IMG/VR virus record: IMGVR_UViG_3300025438_001059
Coordinates: 1 to 21,759 of that record
Source of the DNA: a virus
Direction: 5' to 3' (one strand)
Length of the DNA: 21,759 nucleotides
Shown here: one piece after another, positions 7,986 to 16,667 of the stretch
Layout of the letters: each line of letters begins with the position of its first letter
How positions within the stretch are numbered: position 1 is the first letter of the stretch
The notes under the pieces: generated by a model
What the model saw: only the letters and a program-made list of their open reading frames with translations
Databases searched by the model: none
What the model was told of the DNA's origin: nothing
Position numbers and translations under genes: made by a program

Positions 7986-10751
7986 TTACGGTTCTAACGG
8001 ATATAGGACACAAACTATTCCGTTTACTCCATTTCCAGTTCCACCGTTTCCTGCACTACCTCTTAGTGGATCAGTAGAGTTTCCTGGTACACCAGTAAAA
8101 CTTCCATTTACGATAGTTGTACCTAGACTAGAACCACCGCCACCGCCGTTAGCGGTTACACCGTCTGCATTTGGGTATCGTCCTCCGGTCCCCCCTCGAA
8201 GGCCACCACCGCCACCGCCACCCCCTTGAGCATCAAACGGAGGCTGAGTACCTGCGGTACCATTGCTATTAGAAGACGCCCCTGTAATACCTGGGTTGCT
8301 TCCTGCACCGCCTGCTCGTCCATTCTCACCACCACCGCCACCGCGACCGTCACCGCCACCACCTTCGGAACCGCCGCCTCCGCCACCACCACCGGAAGCT
8401 GCAAGAATTACACCACTTCGCAAGAAAAGACTGCCGCCGCCTCCGCCTCCACCGCTGCCGCCCGATCCCGTAGCGCCAGAGTTACCGCCTCTACCCCCAG
8501 CGGCACCATAGAATCCAGCTCCGCCTGCTCCACCGGCGCCATTAGTCAATTGCGCGTCGTTTCTAACTCCACCGCCACCAACGCTAACATTATAAGCGGC
8601 AACTTCAATTCCACTAATTGTTGCTTGAACGTAAGCGCCACCGCCGCCAACCGCTCCTCGCCCAAGGGAACCACCTTGAGCACCGCCAGCTCCCCAGAGT
8701 CTAACGTCAACTATATTAGAAATATTCCCTAAAGAAGTGACATTAAACGTGTTAGCCCCGGTTGAGGTGAAAGTGTGCATTCTAAAGTTACGACCACCAA
8801 CTACTATTGAGCTAATAGCCCCCCCTGTTGCTTGCATAGGAATTGGGTTTATGCTGGAGAATGGAATATCGTTTGGTCCCTCGTCTTGCGGGTAAGCAAT
8901 GTCAACTCGACCACCCGAATTTACAACTACTGCTATATTTTCTACGGCGGCTACTCTAGTACCTTGAGAAGTCACTCCGCCGAATGATCCTCCATCCACT
9001 GTAAATTTTAAACTTTGATCAAACGTGCCAGCGTCAGAAATTTGAAGGCTAAACGTCCCTGGTGTAGTAAACCTGTGAATCGTATATAGTCTTCCTAAAT
9101 ATGTAACAGTCTGCGTGACATTTCCGCCAAAGACCGTAATAAAAGATTCTGCAACAGGATTTAATTGATAGTTGTGTTGATCATAAGCTGTCACAACAAA
9201 GTAAAAAATTTTTTCATTGTCAGCTTTAAAATTTCCACTTTCTGGAAACTCGTACTCAAGCATGTCTTTAGCAGCATAGGATGAATTTCTAATGTGCACA
9301 ATATCTTTATCTGAAGACACACCAATTTTAGAAAAAGTCTGAGAGCCGCTTCCCCCCGTAGGAGTTATTACAGAAAGAGAGTCTGGAAACTCTTTTATTG
9401 TTATATTGTAAAGATCTGAAGCGGCATTCGGTTCGTAAGTGTCAATAAAATAAGTTCTGTTATTGACAAGACCAGATGCGGCTGCGCCTGTTGTTGTGTA
9501 CCTAATCATTGCCCCTGTGTAGTAGTCAAGACCTGCGTCTGGGCTAGTACTTACCAAAATAGTATCTGAATATCCTAAAACAGTAGAAAATCCATTAGTT
9601 ACCTGATCACTTGCAAATCCTTGATTTCCTCCATCAAAAACAATTGGATTCTGTCTTACAACTGTAAGACCGGTTTGAGTTAAAGGATTTACGTTGTTTC
9701 CTGCAAAAGTACGAGCCTGGTTTGCAATCTGAAATGTTCCAGACATGCTTGACTCAATATTAATAGCGTCCCCGTCAGGAACTTCACTTACCTGAAAAGT
9801 GGATTGAGCCGACCCAAGGCCATCTGTAGTTTTAAGAAAAACTACACCTCTAGGGTTAGTTGCAAAGTATCCTGTAGAAGCTAAAACATTGTAATAAAGA
9901 GGAGAACCAAGTGGCAACCCATTAAATGTTTCGGTTGAGTGAGAGACTGTAAGTGTGTCATTAGTTGTACTCACTGTAGAAATTGTACTAACAACACCTC
10001 CCGTTGTTGCGCTATTAGACCAGTCAATGTTTGTACTTGAAAGGGTGTTAGACCCATCAAAAGTCTGAGCGGTTGCGGAGTTGGAAGAGTCAAAAGACTT
10101 TGCTGCTGTGTTAGTTGCTTCAAACTCTTGAGAAATTGTAGAGTTTAGATTGAGGAAGTAAAACGGAGTGTTTACACCGAACCCATGAGTAGACTCTGTT
10201 TTAACTGTAAGAACAGAGGTTGCAGCACCGTCAGTAATAATTCCTTCGGCATTAGCTACTCGAACCTGAGATCCTTGAAAGAACTCTCCTGTAATAATCG
10301 AAGTGTATAGATCTTCAATGGAATTGTCACCAACTTGATTGTCTCTACATAGATAGGTGAAGGTTGTTGAGTTTGGAATTGAGTTAATGATATAAGCACC
10401 ATCAGCGGTGACAGATTTAGTTCCTGTAACACTAATAGGAATTCCAACTGCAAGACCGTGATCTAGTCCTGTTGTAACCGTAATCTCTCTAGTTCCGTCG
10501 TTTGTAATAACAGATTGAATGCCATCAATTGTGGTGTCTCCACCTTTTGAGAAGAATGACGGAGTATTATTAATAAGTTCAACAGTTTCCCACTTAGTAG
10601 GCTGAAGACCATACTCAAAGTCGGTATCAATAAGGTTTTCAGGTTGACTAACTCGGAGTTTGGTTACCGGATCAATAAACTCCTTGGGAAATGAGATCTC
10701 CCCACCACCACCCCCAGTGCTTCCTCCACCACCACCTAAAAATCCTGGCAT
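7986..10751 (-). CDS. Phage tail or baseplate protein ending in polyglycine adhesin-like domain
   Basis: This 921-residue protein starts MPGFLGGGGGSTGGGGG, a flexible glycine leader. IDTDFEYGLQPTKWE at residues 41-55 is a motif I recall from structural proteins of T4-like aquatic phages. The middle (about 60-680) is beta-rich, with HGLAVGIPISVTG-type and GLVNNRTYFID segments related to the repeats in the neighbouring 1935-residue protein. Residues 687-911 form an extreme glycine-rich domain with uninterrupted runs of eight glycines (GSGGSGGGGGGGSLF; AASGGGGGGGGSEGGGG), a FYGAAGGRGG stretch and the closing strand NGIVCVLYP. This architecture fits a receptor-binding tip built from polyglycine-II helices. 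An AAAGGTG Shine-Dalgarno precedes the ATG. An 85-base gap separates it from the 216-residue gene upstream. The adhesin role is inferred. Confidence 0.82.
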   Translation of the reverse strand: MPGFLGGGGGSTGGGGGEISFPKEFIDPVTKLRVSQPENLIDTDFEYGLQPTKWETVELINNTPSFFSKGGDTTIDGIQSVITNDGTREITVTTGLDHGLAVGIPISVTGTKSVTADGAYIINSIPNSTTFTYLCRDNQVGDNSIEDLYTSIITGEFFQGSQVRVANAEGIITDGAATSVLTVKTESTHGFGVNTPFYFLNLNSTISQEFEATNTAAKSFDSSNSATAQTFDGSNTLSSTNIDWSNSATTGGVVSTISTVSTTNDTLTVSHSTETFNGLPLGSPLYYNVLASTGYFATNPRGVVFLKTTDGLGSAQSTFQVSEVPDGDAINIESSMSGTFQIANQARTFAGNNVNPLTQTGLTVVRQNPIVFDGGNQGFASDQVTNGFSTVLGYSDTILVSTSPDAGLDYYTGAMIRYTTTGAAASGLVNNRTYFIDTYEPNAASDLYNITIKEFPDSLSVITPTGGSGSQTFSKIGVSSDKDIVHIRNSSYAAKDMLEYEFPESGNFKADNEKIFYFVVTAYDQHNYQLNPVAESFITVFGGNVTQTVTYLGRLYTIHRFTTPGTFSLQISDAGTFDQSLKFTVDGGSFGGVTSQGTRVAAVENIAVVVNSGGRVDIAYPQDEGPNDIPFSSINPIPMQATGGAISSIVVGGRNFRMHTFTSTGANTFNVTSLGNISNIVDVRLWGAGGAQGGSLGRGAVGGGGAYVQATISGIEVAAYNVSVGGGGVRNDAQLTNGAGGAGGAGFYGAAGGRGGNSGATGSGGSGGGGGGGSLFLRSGVILAASGGGGGGGGSEGGGGDGRGGGGGENGRAGGAGSNPGITGASSNSNGTAGTQPPFDAQGGGGGGGGLRGGTGGRYPNADGVTANGGGGGSSLGTTIVNGSFTGVPGNSTDPLRGSAGNGGTGNGVNGIVCVLYPLEP
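8019..8693 (-). other. C-terminal polyglycine domain of 921-residue protein
   Basis: Residues 687-911. Roughly half the residues are glycine, in several parallel runs separated by short polar turns, opened by VRLWGAGGAQGG and closed by GNGVNGIVCVL. The plus strand shows the mirror image as proline-coding ccaccgcc tracts, which creates spurious proline-rich frames there. Confidence 0.7.
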
Positions 10752-10836
10752 TAAAAGACACCTTTCATCAGAGAATTTAACGCAAACTTGATACTGATAA
10801 TATCATGAAATGCTATAGTTAAGTACGTAAAACTGG
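10752..10836 (-). promoter_or_regulatory. Intergenic gap with weak promoter-like sequence
   Basis: This 85-base gap lies before the 921-residue gene. Read on the minus strand it contains a TATTAT hexamer (10794-10799 region) with TTAACT about 14 bases before it, which is a poor sigma-70-like spacing. No terminator hairpin with a T-run is visible. It may be a weak internal promoter or simply a leader. Confidence 0.25.
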
Positions 10837-11487
10837 CTATGAACTGAGCCACCATGCAGATGAGATCGCAAATGACCCTGGCACTCCTCTAGGACCAGTA
10901 GCCCCTAAATTGCCTCCAGCTGCCTGTAAAAATACTCCTTCATAGAATATATATGTAATTCCCGTATTAATATCAAACCACGCATCACCGTTAACCGAGG
11001 TTTCAATCGGAGGTTGGGTGGCAGAGGCAGTAAATTTTCCAGTAGAGCCCGTTGGACCAGTTGGGCCAGGTACTTCGGAATCTGCACCAGTTGGTCCCGT
11101 AAAACCGATAAACCCTCGAGGACCAGTTGGGCCTGTAGGTCCTGTAACAAATGAATCTGCTCCGGTAGGTCCAGTAGAACCAGTCGGTCCTTGAATTCCT
11201 TGCAATCCTTGTGGTCCCGTTGGGCCCTGCGGACCTAGATCTCCGGTAGGTCCTGTCGGTCCAGCCACAGTAGAATCTGGACCGGTAGGTCCTACATCAC
11301 CCTGCGCACCTGTTGGTCCTGTAAATCCAATTGGCCCTGTAGGACCTAAATCTCCTTGAGGCCCAGTGGGGCCAACGGGGGCTGTGCGCTTGAGGACCCA
11401 TACAGATCCACTCCAAATCCAAGTGCTGCCACCGCCAGTAAACTCTTCACCTACCGATACGGGGGTAGGAAAATCAATGGCAGCCAT
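10837..11487 (-). CDS. Short collagen-like tail-fibre protein (FPS-module paralogue)
   Basis: This 216-residue protein opens with the module shared by three other genes here: [14 protein letters not shown] then [14 protein letters not shown] (residues 3-34). Residues 38-150 are collagen-like Gly-x-y triplets, mostly GPT, interrupted by D-S-x-V segments ([24 protein letters not shown]). Residues 160-190 form a small [10 protein letters not shown]...YEGVF module, related to the GDAWFN modules of the 1521-, 548- and 552-residue proteins. The end is very short (SAWWLSS), with no obvious globular tip. It is probably a trimeric stalk or connector. The Shine-Dalgarno AGAGAGGA lies eight bases before the ATG. 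A promoter-like motif shared with the start of the collagen gene cluster lies just upstream. Confidence 0.85.
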   Translation of the reverse strand: MAAIDFPTPVSVGEEFTGGGSTWIWSGSVWVLKRTAPVGPTGPQGDLGPTGPIGFTGPTGAQGDVGPTGPDSTVAGPTGPTGDLGPQGPTGPQGLQGIQGPTGSTGPTGADSFVTGPTGPTGPRGFIGFTGPTGADSEVPGPTGPTGSTGKFTASATQPPIETSVNGDAWFDINTGITYIFYEGVFLQAAGGNLGATGPRGVPGSFAISSAWWLSS

Positions 11488-11513
11488 AAAACAAATCCTC
11501 TCTAGGGATACTT

Positions 11514-11524
11514 AGTATTGTACG
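11514..11524 (-). promoter_or_regulatory. Candidate promoter motif CGTACAATACT, copy 2
   Basis: The minus strand reads CGTACAATACT 27 bases before the start of the 216-residue gene, with TACAAT as a plausible -10 element. The identical 11-mer occurs before the 1521-residue gene at 21296-21306. No convincing -35 is seen in either copy; GGAACA lies about 18 bases upstream here. Occurrence of the same word in two of the three longest gaps supports a regulatory role. Confidence 0.4.
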
Positions 11525-11528
11525 TTAT

Positions 11529-11699
11529 TTAGCTAGGCTGTTCCGGAGATACGGCACCTGCATTGAGCGCGTTAACATACATAGTTGCCCATGTTTCAGC
11601 AGATTCTTTTGACTCCCAAGGGCCACTAAGATCTATAATGACAGCTCCCTTAATAATTTGACACATAGGGGGGCTCCCTAAAACTTTATAACTATACAT
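11529..11699 (-). CDS. Small hypothetical protein (56 residues)
   Basis: This frame, too short for most ORF cut-offs, starts at ATG 11699-11697 and ends with TAA at 11531-11529. It begins MYSYKVLGSPPMCQ and continues with IIDLSGPWESKESAETWA, then MYVNALNAGAV. It has no signal peptide, membrane segment or recognisable domain. The C-terminal half looks helical (ESKESAETWATMYVNAL). The start has an excellent AGGAG Shine-Dalgarno that overlaps the TAG stop of the propeller gene upstream, leaving an 11-base gap, so it is probably translated with that gene. Small GPW-E-x-x-E-x-A-E-x-W proteins near fibre genes seem familiar from aquatic phages, but I cannot assign a function. A fibre-assembly helper is one possibility. 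Confidence 0.72.
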   Translation of the reverse strand: MYSYKVLGSPPMCQIIKGAVIIDLSGPWESKESAETWATMYVNALNAGAVSPEQPS

Positions 11700-11707
11700 A
11701 TCTATTT

Positions 11708-11713
11708 CTCCTA
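11708..11713 (-). promoter_or_regulatory. Ribosome binding site overlapping propeller stop
   Basis: The minus strand reads TAGGAG: TAG ends the 310-residue propeller gene and AGGAG serves the 56-residue gene, eight bases before its ATG. This is the main evidence that the small gene is real. Confidence 0.7.
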
Positions 11714-12643
11714 AATCGAGTAACTAATTTTTCCCGAGTTGCCTACGGCTACTGCAGTATTAGATCCCACATAAATATCATTTATGCCACTAGATCCAAA
11801 CTGAGACACTCTCTGTGACCATACATACTTATCAAAACTTGTAGCAAGTTTTCCTGACGCTCCCGCTGCGACAAAAGGGTCACTACCTTCATTATTGACT
11901 GCAACTGCTCTAAGACTAGAAGTTACAAAAGTTGTCGTAGGGAATACTTGAGACCAAGAAGTTCCTCCTGAAGATATAGAAATTTTCCCTGAATCTCCGA
12001 CTGCTACATATTCTGAGCCCCGAGCAGCTACATCGTAGATAGGAGTAATCCCAAACGCAGAGAATCTTTGGGTCCATGTAAGTCCATCAGTGGATGTAGC
12101 AAGTTTACCGTCATCTCCTACGGCTATAAGTAGAGTGTCTGTTACATGAATTGATCGAATAAAAGAAATGCCGAAAGATGACAATCTTTGGGTCCAGCTA
12201 TTTCCATCTACTGATGTAGCAAGTTTTCCACCTCCACCTGCCGCAATCCAAATGCCACTGGAACCGCCAATATTTGGAGCATAGACAATAGTAAGAACTA
12301 CACCAGAACCAAAAGAAGAATTTAAAGTAGACCATGTTTCTGCATCTGAAGAGGTAGACATTTTTCCTATGCTGCCCCCGGCAATATATTTACCATCACC
12401 ATAAGCAAGAGAAAATATGGAGCTTGTACCAAAAGTTCCTACCTGTGCAGTCCAATCAAGAATGTTTGTAGATTTTGCTATTTTACCCCCACTCCCAGCA
12501 ATAACATATTCAGAGGTATCTTCGTTATAGATAACTTTATTTATATTTGAAGAACCAAAGGTACTATTGACAACTCCTGTCCAAAGAGCAGGAGTAAATG
12601 GAAAAGGTATTGTTGACATCACCGCATGGGTAGTAATAATCAT
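11711..12643 (-). CDS. Seven-repeat beta-propeller protein
   Basis: This 310-residue protein is almost entirely seven repeats of 40-46 residues. Each starts at a tryptophan (residues 21, 64, 104, 150, 190, 230, 275) and continues with S-x-FG (six repeats; the sixth has TTF), a hydrophobic strand, a (V/I)A(V/A/G)G strand and GK(I/L/M)xxS. Best-conserved copies read WTQRLSSFG and VGDDGKLATSTDGLTW. The SxDGxxW element resembles an Asp-box or BNR-type turn. Seven units suggest a closed seven-bladed propeller, the fold of many glycan- or protein-binding proteins. No signal peptide is seen. The first ATG (12643) has no clear Shine-Dalgarno and lies six bases after the upstream stop, so reinitiation is likely. 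The in-frame ATG at 12619 (MSTIPF) is an alternative start. It interrupts a series of collagen-like fibre genes; a receptor-binding or fibre-capping role is inferred. Confidence 0.8.
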   Translation of the reverse strand: MIITTHAVMSTIPFPFTPALWTGVVNSTFGSSNINKVIYNEDTSEYVIAGSGGKIAKSTNILDWTAQVGTFGTSSIFSLAYGDGKYIAGGSIGKMSTSSDAETWSTLNSSFGSGVVLTIVYAPNIGGSSGIWIAAGGGGKLATSVDGNSWTQRLSSFGISFIRSIHVTDTLLIAVGDDGKLATSTDGLTWTQRFSAFGITPIYDVAARGSEYVAVGDSGKISISSGGTSWSQVFPTTTFVTSSLRAVAVNNEGSDPFVAAGASGKLATSFDKYVWSQRVSQFGSSGINDIYVGSNTAVAVGNSGKISYSI

Positions 12644-12649
12644 ATGCGT

Positions 12650-14308
12650 CTACACAGACAAGTTGCCAGTTAGAAGCCATTGATTTGTTCCAAGCTTAAT
12701 TAACGAAGTCACGGCATATCGAGCCTTAGTAATAAATCGTCCTCCCTCACTCAAAACTGAAACTCCTGCTTCACCAGAAAAAGTGACTTGACCTATCCCT
12801 AATTGAACAACAAGAATTTGAGTTCCAATGGGGAAATTGAACGTAGCATCTGTCGGAACAGTAACTGTTGTTGGAGTGCTTTTATTTATTTTTACTAATT
12901 TAGATTGATCTGGCGACTGCAAAGTTATTGAGTCAAAGTATGTGTTTCCTGTTAATTCAAACGTCGGCGGTCCGGTTGGGCCTGTTGCACCTGTGGGTCC
13001 GGAGGGGCCAATAGGACCAGTAATTCCAGTAGGTCCTGTTACTTGGGATGCTGCTCCAGTAGGGCCAGTAGGGCCTAAAGGTCCTGTTGGTCCAGCTACA
13101 GTAGATGGTTCTGTAGATACACCACCTGTTGGTCCTACTTCTCCAGCAAGAGTAAATTTCCACGAAGTCTGAACGCCAGATCCGCTAGATCTCTCGACAG
13201 AGACCGTAATATTAAGACCTGAAATAGCAGTAATAGTACCTTCCATCCACAAAGAAAAGTTTGAGGATTGAATAACTCGTACTCGGTTACCAGAAATATA
13301 CGCACCGACACTTGACACTACAAATACTTTTGACCCGAGGCTAATTGTTATAGAACTTGTAGATGTTGTGCTTGCATATGATGATCCTTGTGGACCAGTG
13401 GGGCCAAAGTTGCCGGTAGGTCCTGTTGGTCCTGTAGGGCCTGGATTAATTGAGTCCGCACCGGTTGCACCTGTAGGTCCCGTAGACCCACGAATACCTT
13501 GATCGCCTTGCAAACCTGTTGCACCTGTTGCACCTGTTGCGCCTGTAGGCCCCGTTGGTCCTCCTGATGGACCCGTTGGTCCAGAAGGTCCAGTAGCTCC
13601 AGTAACAGATGCACCTGTCGGACCTGCTGCCCCGCCAGGACCTGTAGGTCCAACAAAACCACGAGGGCCAGTTGGTCCTGTAACATTTGAAGGTGTTCCT
13701 GGAATACCATTTGCACCCGTAGGGCCAGTTTCTCCCGAAAGACCAGTTCCACCTTGATCTCCTTGCGGTCCTGTAACCCCTCGTTCTCCTTGAGCACCAG
13801 TTGGTCCTAATGAACCTGTTGGACCTTGAGGACCAGTGGGACCACCAGCCCCTGTAACAGAAAGACCAGTTGGCCCAGTCTGCCCTCGAGCACCAGTCGG
13901 ACCTGTCTGCCCCACCGCACCTGTAGGTCCTGTAACAAAGGAGTTAGCTCCAGTGGGACCTGTAGGTCCTACACTTCCTGGAGGGCCGACATTGCTTGAT
14001 GCTGACTCAACCCATGCCGCGCTTGTGCCATCGTTATAGTAAACAAAAATTTGTCCAGTGGCGGAGTTAAACCACGCATCTCCACTGTCTGCGTCCGCTG
14101 GGGGGATGTTCGCAACAGTATTGAAATTTCCTGTAGGTCCTGTTGGGCCTGTTACGTTAGATGGCAACCCTATAGAACCCGTAGGTCCTGTAGGCCCTAC
14201 AACTTCAGAAATGACGAGGTTCCATGAAACCCCATCCCACTCCCATGTTTGTACTCCATCTACATAAGTATCACTTATAGACGGTAGTGAAGGAAAGTCA
14301 ATAGCCAT
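12650..14308 (-). CDS. Collagen-like tail-fibre protein (FPS-module paralogue)
   Basis: This 552-residue protein opens [18 protein letters not shown] and [12 protein letters not shown] (residues 1-32), the N-terminal module shared with the 548-, 227- and 216-residue proteins. Residues 37-60, 107-308 and 390-448 are collagen-like, dominated by GPT triplets with interruptions such as [16 protein letters not shown] and [25 protein letters not shown] module sits at 76-104. Residues 311-390 form a small globular module ([28 protein letters not shown]) that I recall as widespread in phage fibres. Residues 455-552 form the C-terminal domain ([32 protein letters not shown]), also a common phage fibre tip of presumed trimerising function. 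The start has only a weak AGG Shine-Dalgarno, overlapping the TAG stop of the upstream gene. It is likely a side or tail fibre. Confidence 0.87.
   Translation of the reverse strand: MAIDFPSLPSISDTYVDGVQTWEWDGVSWNLVISEVVGPTGPTGSIGLPSNVTGPTGPTGNFNTVANIPPADADSGDAWFNSATGQIFVYYNDGTSAAWVESASSNVGPPGSVGPTGPTGANSFVTGPTGAVGQTGPTGARGQTGPTGLSVTGAGGPTGPQGPTGSLGPTGAQGERGVTGPQGDQGGTGLSGETGPTGANGIPGTPSNVTGPTGPRGFVGPTGPGGAAGPTGASVTGATGPSGPTGPSGGPTGPTGATGATGATGLQGDQGIRGSTGPTGATGADSINPGPTGPTGPTGNFGPTGPQGSSYASTTSTSSITISLGSKVFVVSSVGAYISGNRVRVIQSSNFSLWMEGTITAISGLNITVSVERSSGSGVQTSWKFTLAGEVGPTGGVSTEPSTVAGPTGPLGPTGPTGAASQVTGPTGITGPIGPSGPTGATGPTGPPTFELTGNTYFDSITLQSPDQSKLVKINKSTPTTVTVPTDATFNFPIGTQILVVQLGIGQVTFSGEAGVSVLSEGGRFITKARYAVTSLIKLGTNQWLLTGNLSV
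13648..13682. repeat. 35-base segment identical to 17280-17314
   Basis: Thirty-five identical bases are shared by the 552-residue and 1521-residue fibre genes. They encode the same [10 protein letters not shown] peptide in the same frame. The match includes third-codon positions, which indicates recent DNA exchange rather than protein-level convergence. Confidence 0.85.
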
Positions 14309-14316
14309 TTTTATGC

Positions 14317-15000
14317 CTAACTTAAGTCTGACTCGTATTGAAATTGCAACAACATTCTATCGTTAGAACTAAAAAGAAATGGTGTGTCTGATGTTGCTGC
14401 ACTACCCTGGTCAAAAGATGCAACTTGAGTGTGCATAAAAAGCTCTAATCTTTCTCCGTTATTGCTATTAAACAGTGCAGTACCAAAGTATGTAACGCTA
14501 GGTCCTTCATCTCGCATAACAACAGAACCTACAGGCTGAAGATTGTCATACACTCCTAATGTTGGAAGAGACAAGTAATATACTCCTGAACCTCTGTTGA
14601 ACCCAACAACTCCTGCTTGAAGTCTAATTTCACCAATAATAGTTGCTCCGATATTTACATATCTTCCTGTAAGGCTTCCGTTTCCTAACGCAGGCTGAGT
14701 ACCGCTGGAACTCCATGTAGGTGCGTAAGAAGTCCATGCTGTCAATCCAAAACTTCCTACAGGACCTGTCGGTCCCGTTGGGCCCTGGACTGTGCTATCT
14801 GCACCAGTTGGTCCCTGTGAGCCTGTAGGTCCTAACGGTCCCTCAACTGTAGACGCTGGCCCTTGAGGACCTGCAGGACCTGCAGGACCTACGACGAATG
14901 TTCGTACTATCCTCCACGCAATACCATTCCACACATACACCTGCGAGTTGTATGTGTATTGATCATTTACGTTAGGTCCCGATGGGAAATCAATAGCCAT
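14317..15000 (-). CDS. Short-stalk collagen-like fibre protein (FPS-module paralogue)
   Basis: This 227-residue protein has the shared N-terminal module ([32 protein letters not shown], residues 1-32), a short collagen-like stalk at 38-83 with GPASTVEG and GADSTVQG interruptions, and a C-terminal domain of about 140 residues. That domain begins [20 protein letters not shown] and continues with [24 protein letters not shown] and [11 protein letters not shown]. Wxx-Y-x-PTW starts and G-x-GRY-x-x-IG strands are common in phage tail-fibre heads, so this is probably a globular receptor-facing tip. The AAGGAAGG Shine-Dalgarno overlaps the TAA of the upstream 548-residue gene. A SYTPVW-type domain at the end of that upstream protein looks like a diverged relative of this tip. 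Confidence 0.85.
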   Translation of the reverse strand: MAIDFPSGPNVNDQYTYNSQVYVWNGIAWRIVRTFVVGPAGPAGPQGPASTVEGPLGPTGSQGPTGADSTVQGPTGPTGPVGSFGLTAWTSYAPTWSSSGTQPALGNGSLTGRYVNIGATIIGEIRLQAGVVGFNRGSGVYYLSLPTLGVYDNLQPVGSVVMRDEGPSVTYFGTALFNSNNGERLELFMHTQVASFDQGSAATSDTPFLFSSNDRMLLQFQYESDLS

Positions 15001-15008
15001 GTGTCATT

Positions 15009-15017
15009 CCTTCCTTA
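15009..15017 (-). promoter_or_regulatory. Ribosome binding site overlapping upstream stop (227-residue gene)
   Basis: The minus strand reads TAAGGAAGG; the TAA ends the 548-residue gene and AGGAAGG precedes the ATG at 15000 by eight bases. Confidence 0.65.
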
Positions 15018-16661
15018 ATTATCCGCTGCTATGTACGTTCCGGTTAAATACATAAAAGAACTCGTATCTAATGTCGCTGGAGCAGCTCCGGTAAGAGGGG
15101 TGAGAAGTCCATTAGCTCCTAAGAAAAACAAAGGAACAATAGCAGATCCCGCATTTAAAACTGCTCTAATATCATATTGAGCTACGCCAGTCGTATTATC
15201 AAGAACTCCAGTAAATGAGTCCCTAATAATTTCTTGAGGAAGCACCGGAATCGTAAGTGTGTACTGTCCAGTTCCTACGTTAGAAACGTTAGAAAAATTA
15301 ACAAAAATTCTAAAATGTACAAGGTTGCCAAATCTTAAAAACTCACCAACTGTTGGAGTTCCAATATATGTGAGTCCTGGTCCAGACCATACTGGAGTGT
15401 ATGAATTTTCAAGAGGAGTTCCAGCAGGTCCTGCAATACCCGTTGGGCCTGTAGGTCCTTGTTTATCAATAATATCAATAACGCCTGCAATGTTTGTATC
15501 AGTAACATCTTGATATAAAATTTGGGTTGGAGCATTTAGGGGAACGTCATACACAATAGTAGGATCTGTGCTTGAAATATTTCTACCTAATGTTGTGCTG
15601 TTATTTATTGTGCCCGGCACAGTGGATGTGCTGCCTGATGTAAGGCGTAGTGCTACAGAGTTTGTGATTTGAACTCCTGCTACATCAAAATACAATCTTT
15701 CACCTCGAACAGCTACAAGGTTTGGGTTACTTCCCACGACTCCTTCAGCAGCAAATTCGGTCTCATTTGAGGAAACTTTATAAGTTACACCGCCTTTAGA
15801 CCCTGTTGGTCCTGTTGCTCCTATTGGACCAGCAACCTGAGACGCTGCACCAGTTGGTCCTGTAGGTCCTACCGTTCCTGCGGGTCCAGGAGTCGTAGAT
15901 GGTTCCGTAGAAACGGGCCCTGTTGATCCTGTAGGACCAGTAACGCCAGCTGGACCAGGAACAGTACTAACTCCACCTGTTGGGCCAGTCGGACCCGTGG
16001 CACCAATTAATGCTCCAGCTTCAATCCAACCATTTTCTTGAGTATAAATATAGATAGTGTCTTCATCGTAAATGACCCAAAAGTCTCCTACTGTACCGGC
16101 AGTAGCACCAGCTCCTACAGCAAAGTCAAGATATGTTTGATAATATCCCTGCGCCTCGGAACCAAATCCTTGTGCACCAGTTGGGCCTGTAGGTCCTACT
16201 ACACCTTGTGAACCTGTTGGTCCTGTTACTACGGAATCTGCACCGTCCGAACCATTATCACCAGCGGCTCCCGTAGGGCCAGTAGGTCCTACTACACCTT
16301 GTGAACCTGTTGGTCCTGTTGCTCCTCCAAATTCTGAAGTACCTATTTCAACCCAGAAAGAGTCATAGTAAACGTAAACCGCGCCACTTTCGGTGTCAAA
16401 CCATGCGTCTCCAGGAGTGGGGGAGGTGGGTGGACTTCCAGCCGAGGGTACAAACTCTCCTTCAGGTCCTTGAACTCCCGTAGGACCTGTGGGACCTGTA
16501 GGTCCTAGATTTCCTTGAGAACCTGTAGGGCCTGTGGGACCGGTAGGTCCCAGTACAGTTGAACGGACAACATTCCATGTTGTTCCATTCCAAATCCAAG
16601 TGCGACCTCCCTCGGAGTATTGATCTCCAATAGTAGGTGTGCTGGGGAAATTAATAGCCAC
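15015..16661 (-). CDS. Collagen-like tail-fibre protein (FPS-module paralogue, GTG start)
   Basis: This 548-residue protein starts at GTG 16661-16659, chosen because the conserved [14 protein letters not shown]...[13 protein letters not shown] module begins there and an AGGTGAT Shine-Dalgarno lies six bases upstream. Collagen-like stretches at 38-66, 113-165, 219-292 and 401-415 alternate with small modules: [22 protein letters not shown] at 84-106, and [25 protein letters not shown] at 191-215. Residues 294-398 resemble a cupredoxin-like domain ([30 protein letters not shown]) but the copper ligands are absent. The C-terminal domain 419-548 opens [12 protein letters not shown] and ends [13 protein letters not shown], a tip of the SYTPxW type. 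Two 39-base direct repeats lie in its collagen part. A structural fibre is firm; its receptor is unknown. Confidence 0.87.
   Translation of the reverse strand: MAINFPSTPTIGDQYSEGGRTWIWNGTTWNVVRSTVLGPTGPTGPTGSQGNLGPTGPTGPTGVQGPEGEFVPSAGSPPTSPTPGDAWFDTESGAVYVYYDSFWVEIGTSEFGGATGPTGSQGVVGPTGPTGAAGDNGSDGADSVVTGPTGSQGVVGPTGPTGAQGFGSEAQGYYQTYLDFAVGAGATAGTVGDFWVIYDEDTIYIYTQENGWIEAGALIGATGPTGPTGGVSTVPGPAGVTGPTGSTGPVSTEPSTTPGPAGTVGPTGPTGAASQVAGPIGATGPTGSKGGVTYKVSSNETEFAAEGVVGSNPNLVAVRGERLYFDVAGVQITNSVALRLTSGSTSTVPGTINNSTTLGRNISSTDPTIVYDVPLNAPTQILYQDVTDTNIAGVIDIIDKQGPTGPTGIAGPAGTPLENSYTPVWSGPGLTYIGTPTVGEFLRFGNLVHFRIFVNFSNVSNVGTGQYTLTIPVLPQEIIRDSFTGVLDNTTGVAQYDIRAVLNAGSAIVPLFFLGANGLLTPLTGAAPATLDTSSFMYLTGTYIAADN
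15468..15782 (-). other. Ligand-less cupredoxin-like domain in 548-residue fibre
   Basis: Residues 294-398. It shares [13 protein letters not shown] and VPxNAPTxIxYQ with the C-terminal domain of the 1521-residue fibre. The position of Cys-x2-His-x2-Met is occupied by [11 protein letters not shown]. The fold is inferred from that similarity and from the copper-competent relative in the 481-residue fibre. Confidence 0.5.
16189..16320. repeat. Pair of 39-base direct repeats in collagen-coding DNA
   Basis: Positions 16189-16227 and 16282-16320 are identical over 39 bases, 93 bases (31 codons) apart and in frame. They encode a repeated [13 protein letters not shown] peptide. Confidence 0.85.
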
Positions 16662-16667
16662 TGTTTA

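Noticed and set aside
8263-8511. Proline-rich open frame on the plus strand
   Set aside because: It is the antisense image of the glycine-rich coding region of the 921-residue protein; runs of CCACCGCC give artificial proline codons. No ribosome binding site.
11488-11710. A 223-base non-coding gap
   Set aside because: A 56-residue frame with a strong ribosome binding site fills most of it.
12538-12545. TATAAATA on the minus strand, the T4 late promoter word
   Set aside because: It lies within the propeller coding region (residues near 34), and the same word occurs on the non-coding plus strand at 16043-16050 and 17121-17128, so it is likely chance.
12942-14267. Plus-strand frames rich in PVGPVGP
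   Set aside because: Reverse complements of GPT collagen codons also read as Gly-Pro-Val triplets, so these frames stay open by composition. The minus-strand genes are continuous and have proper starts.
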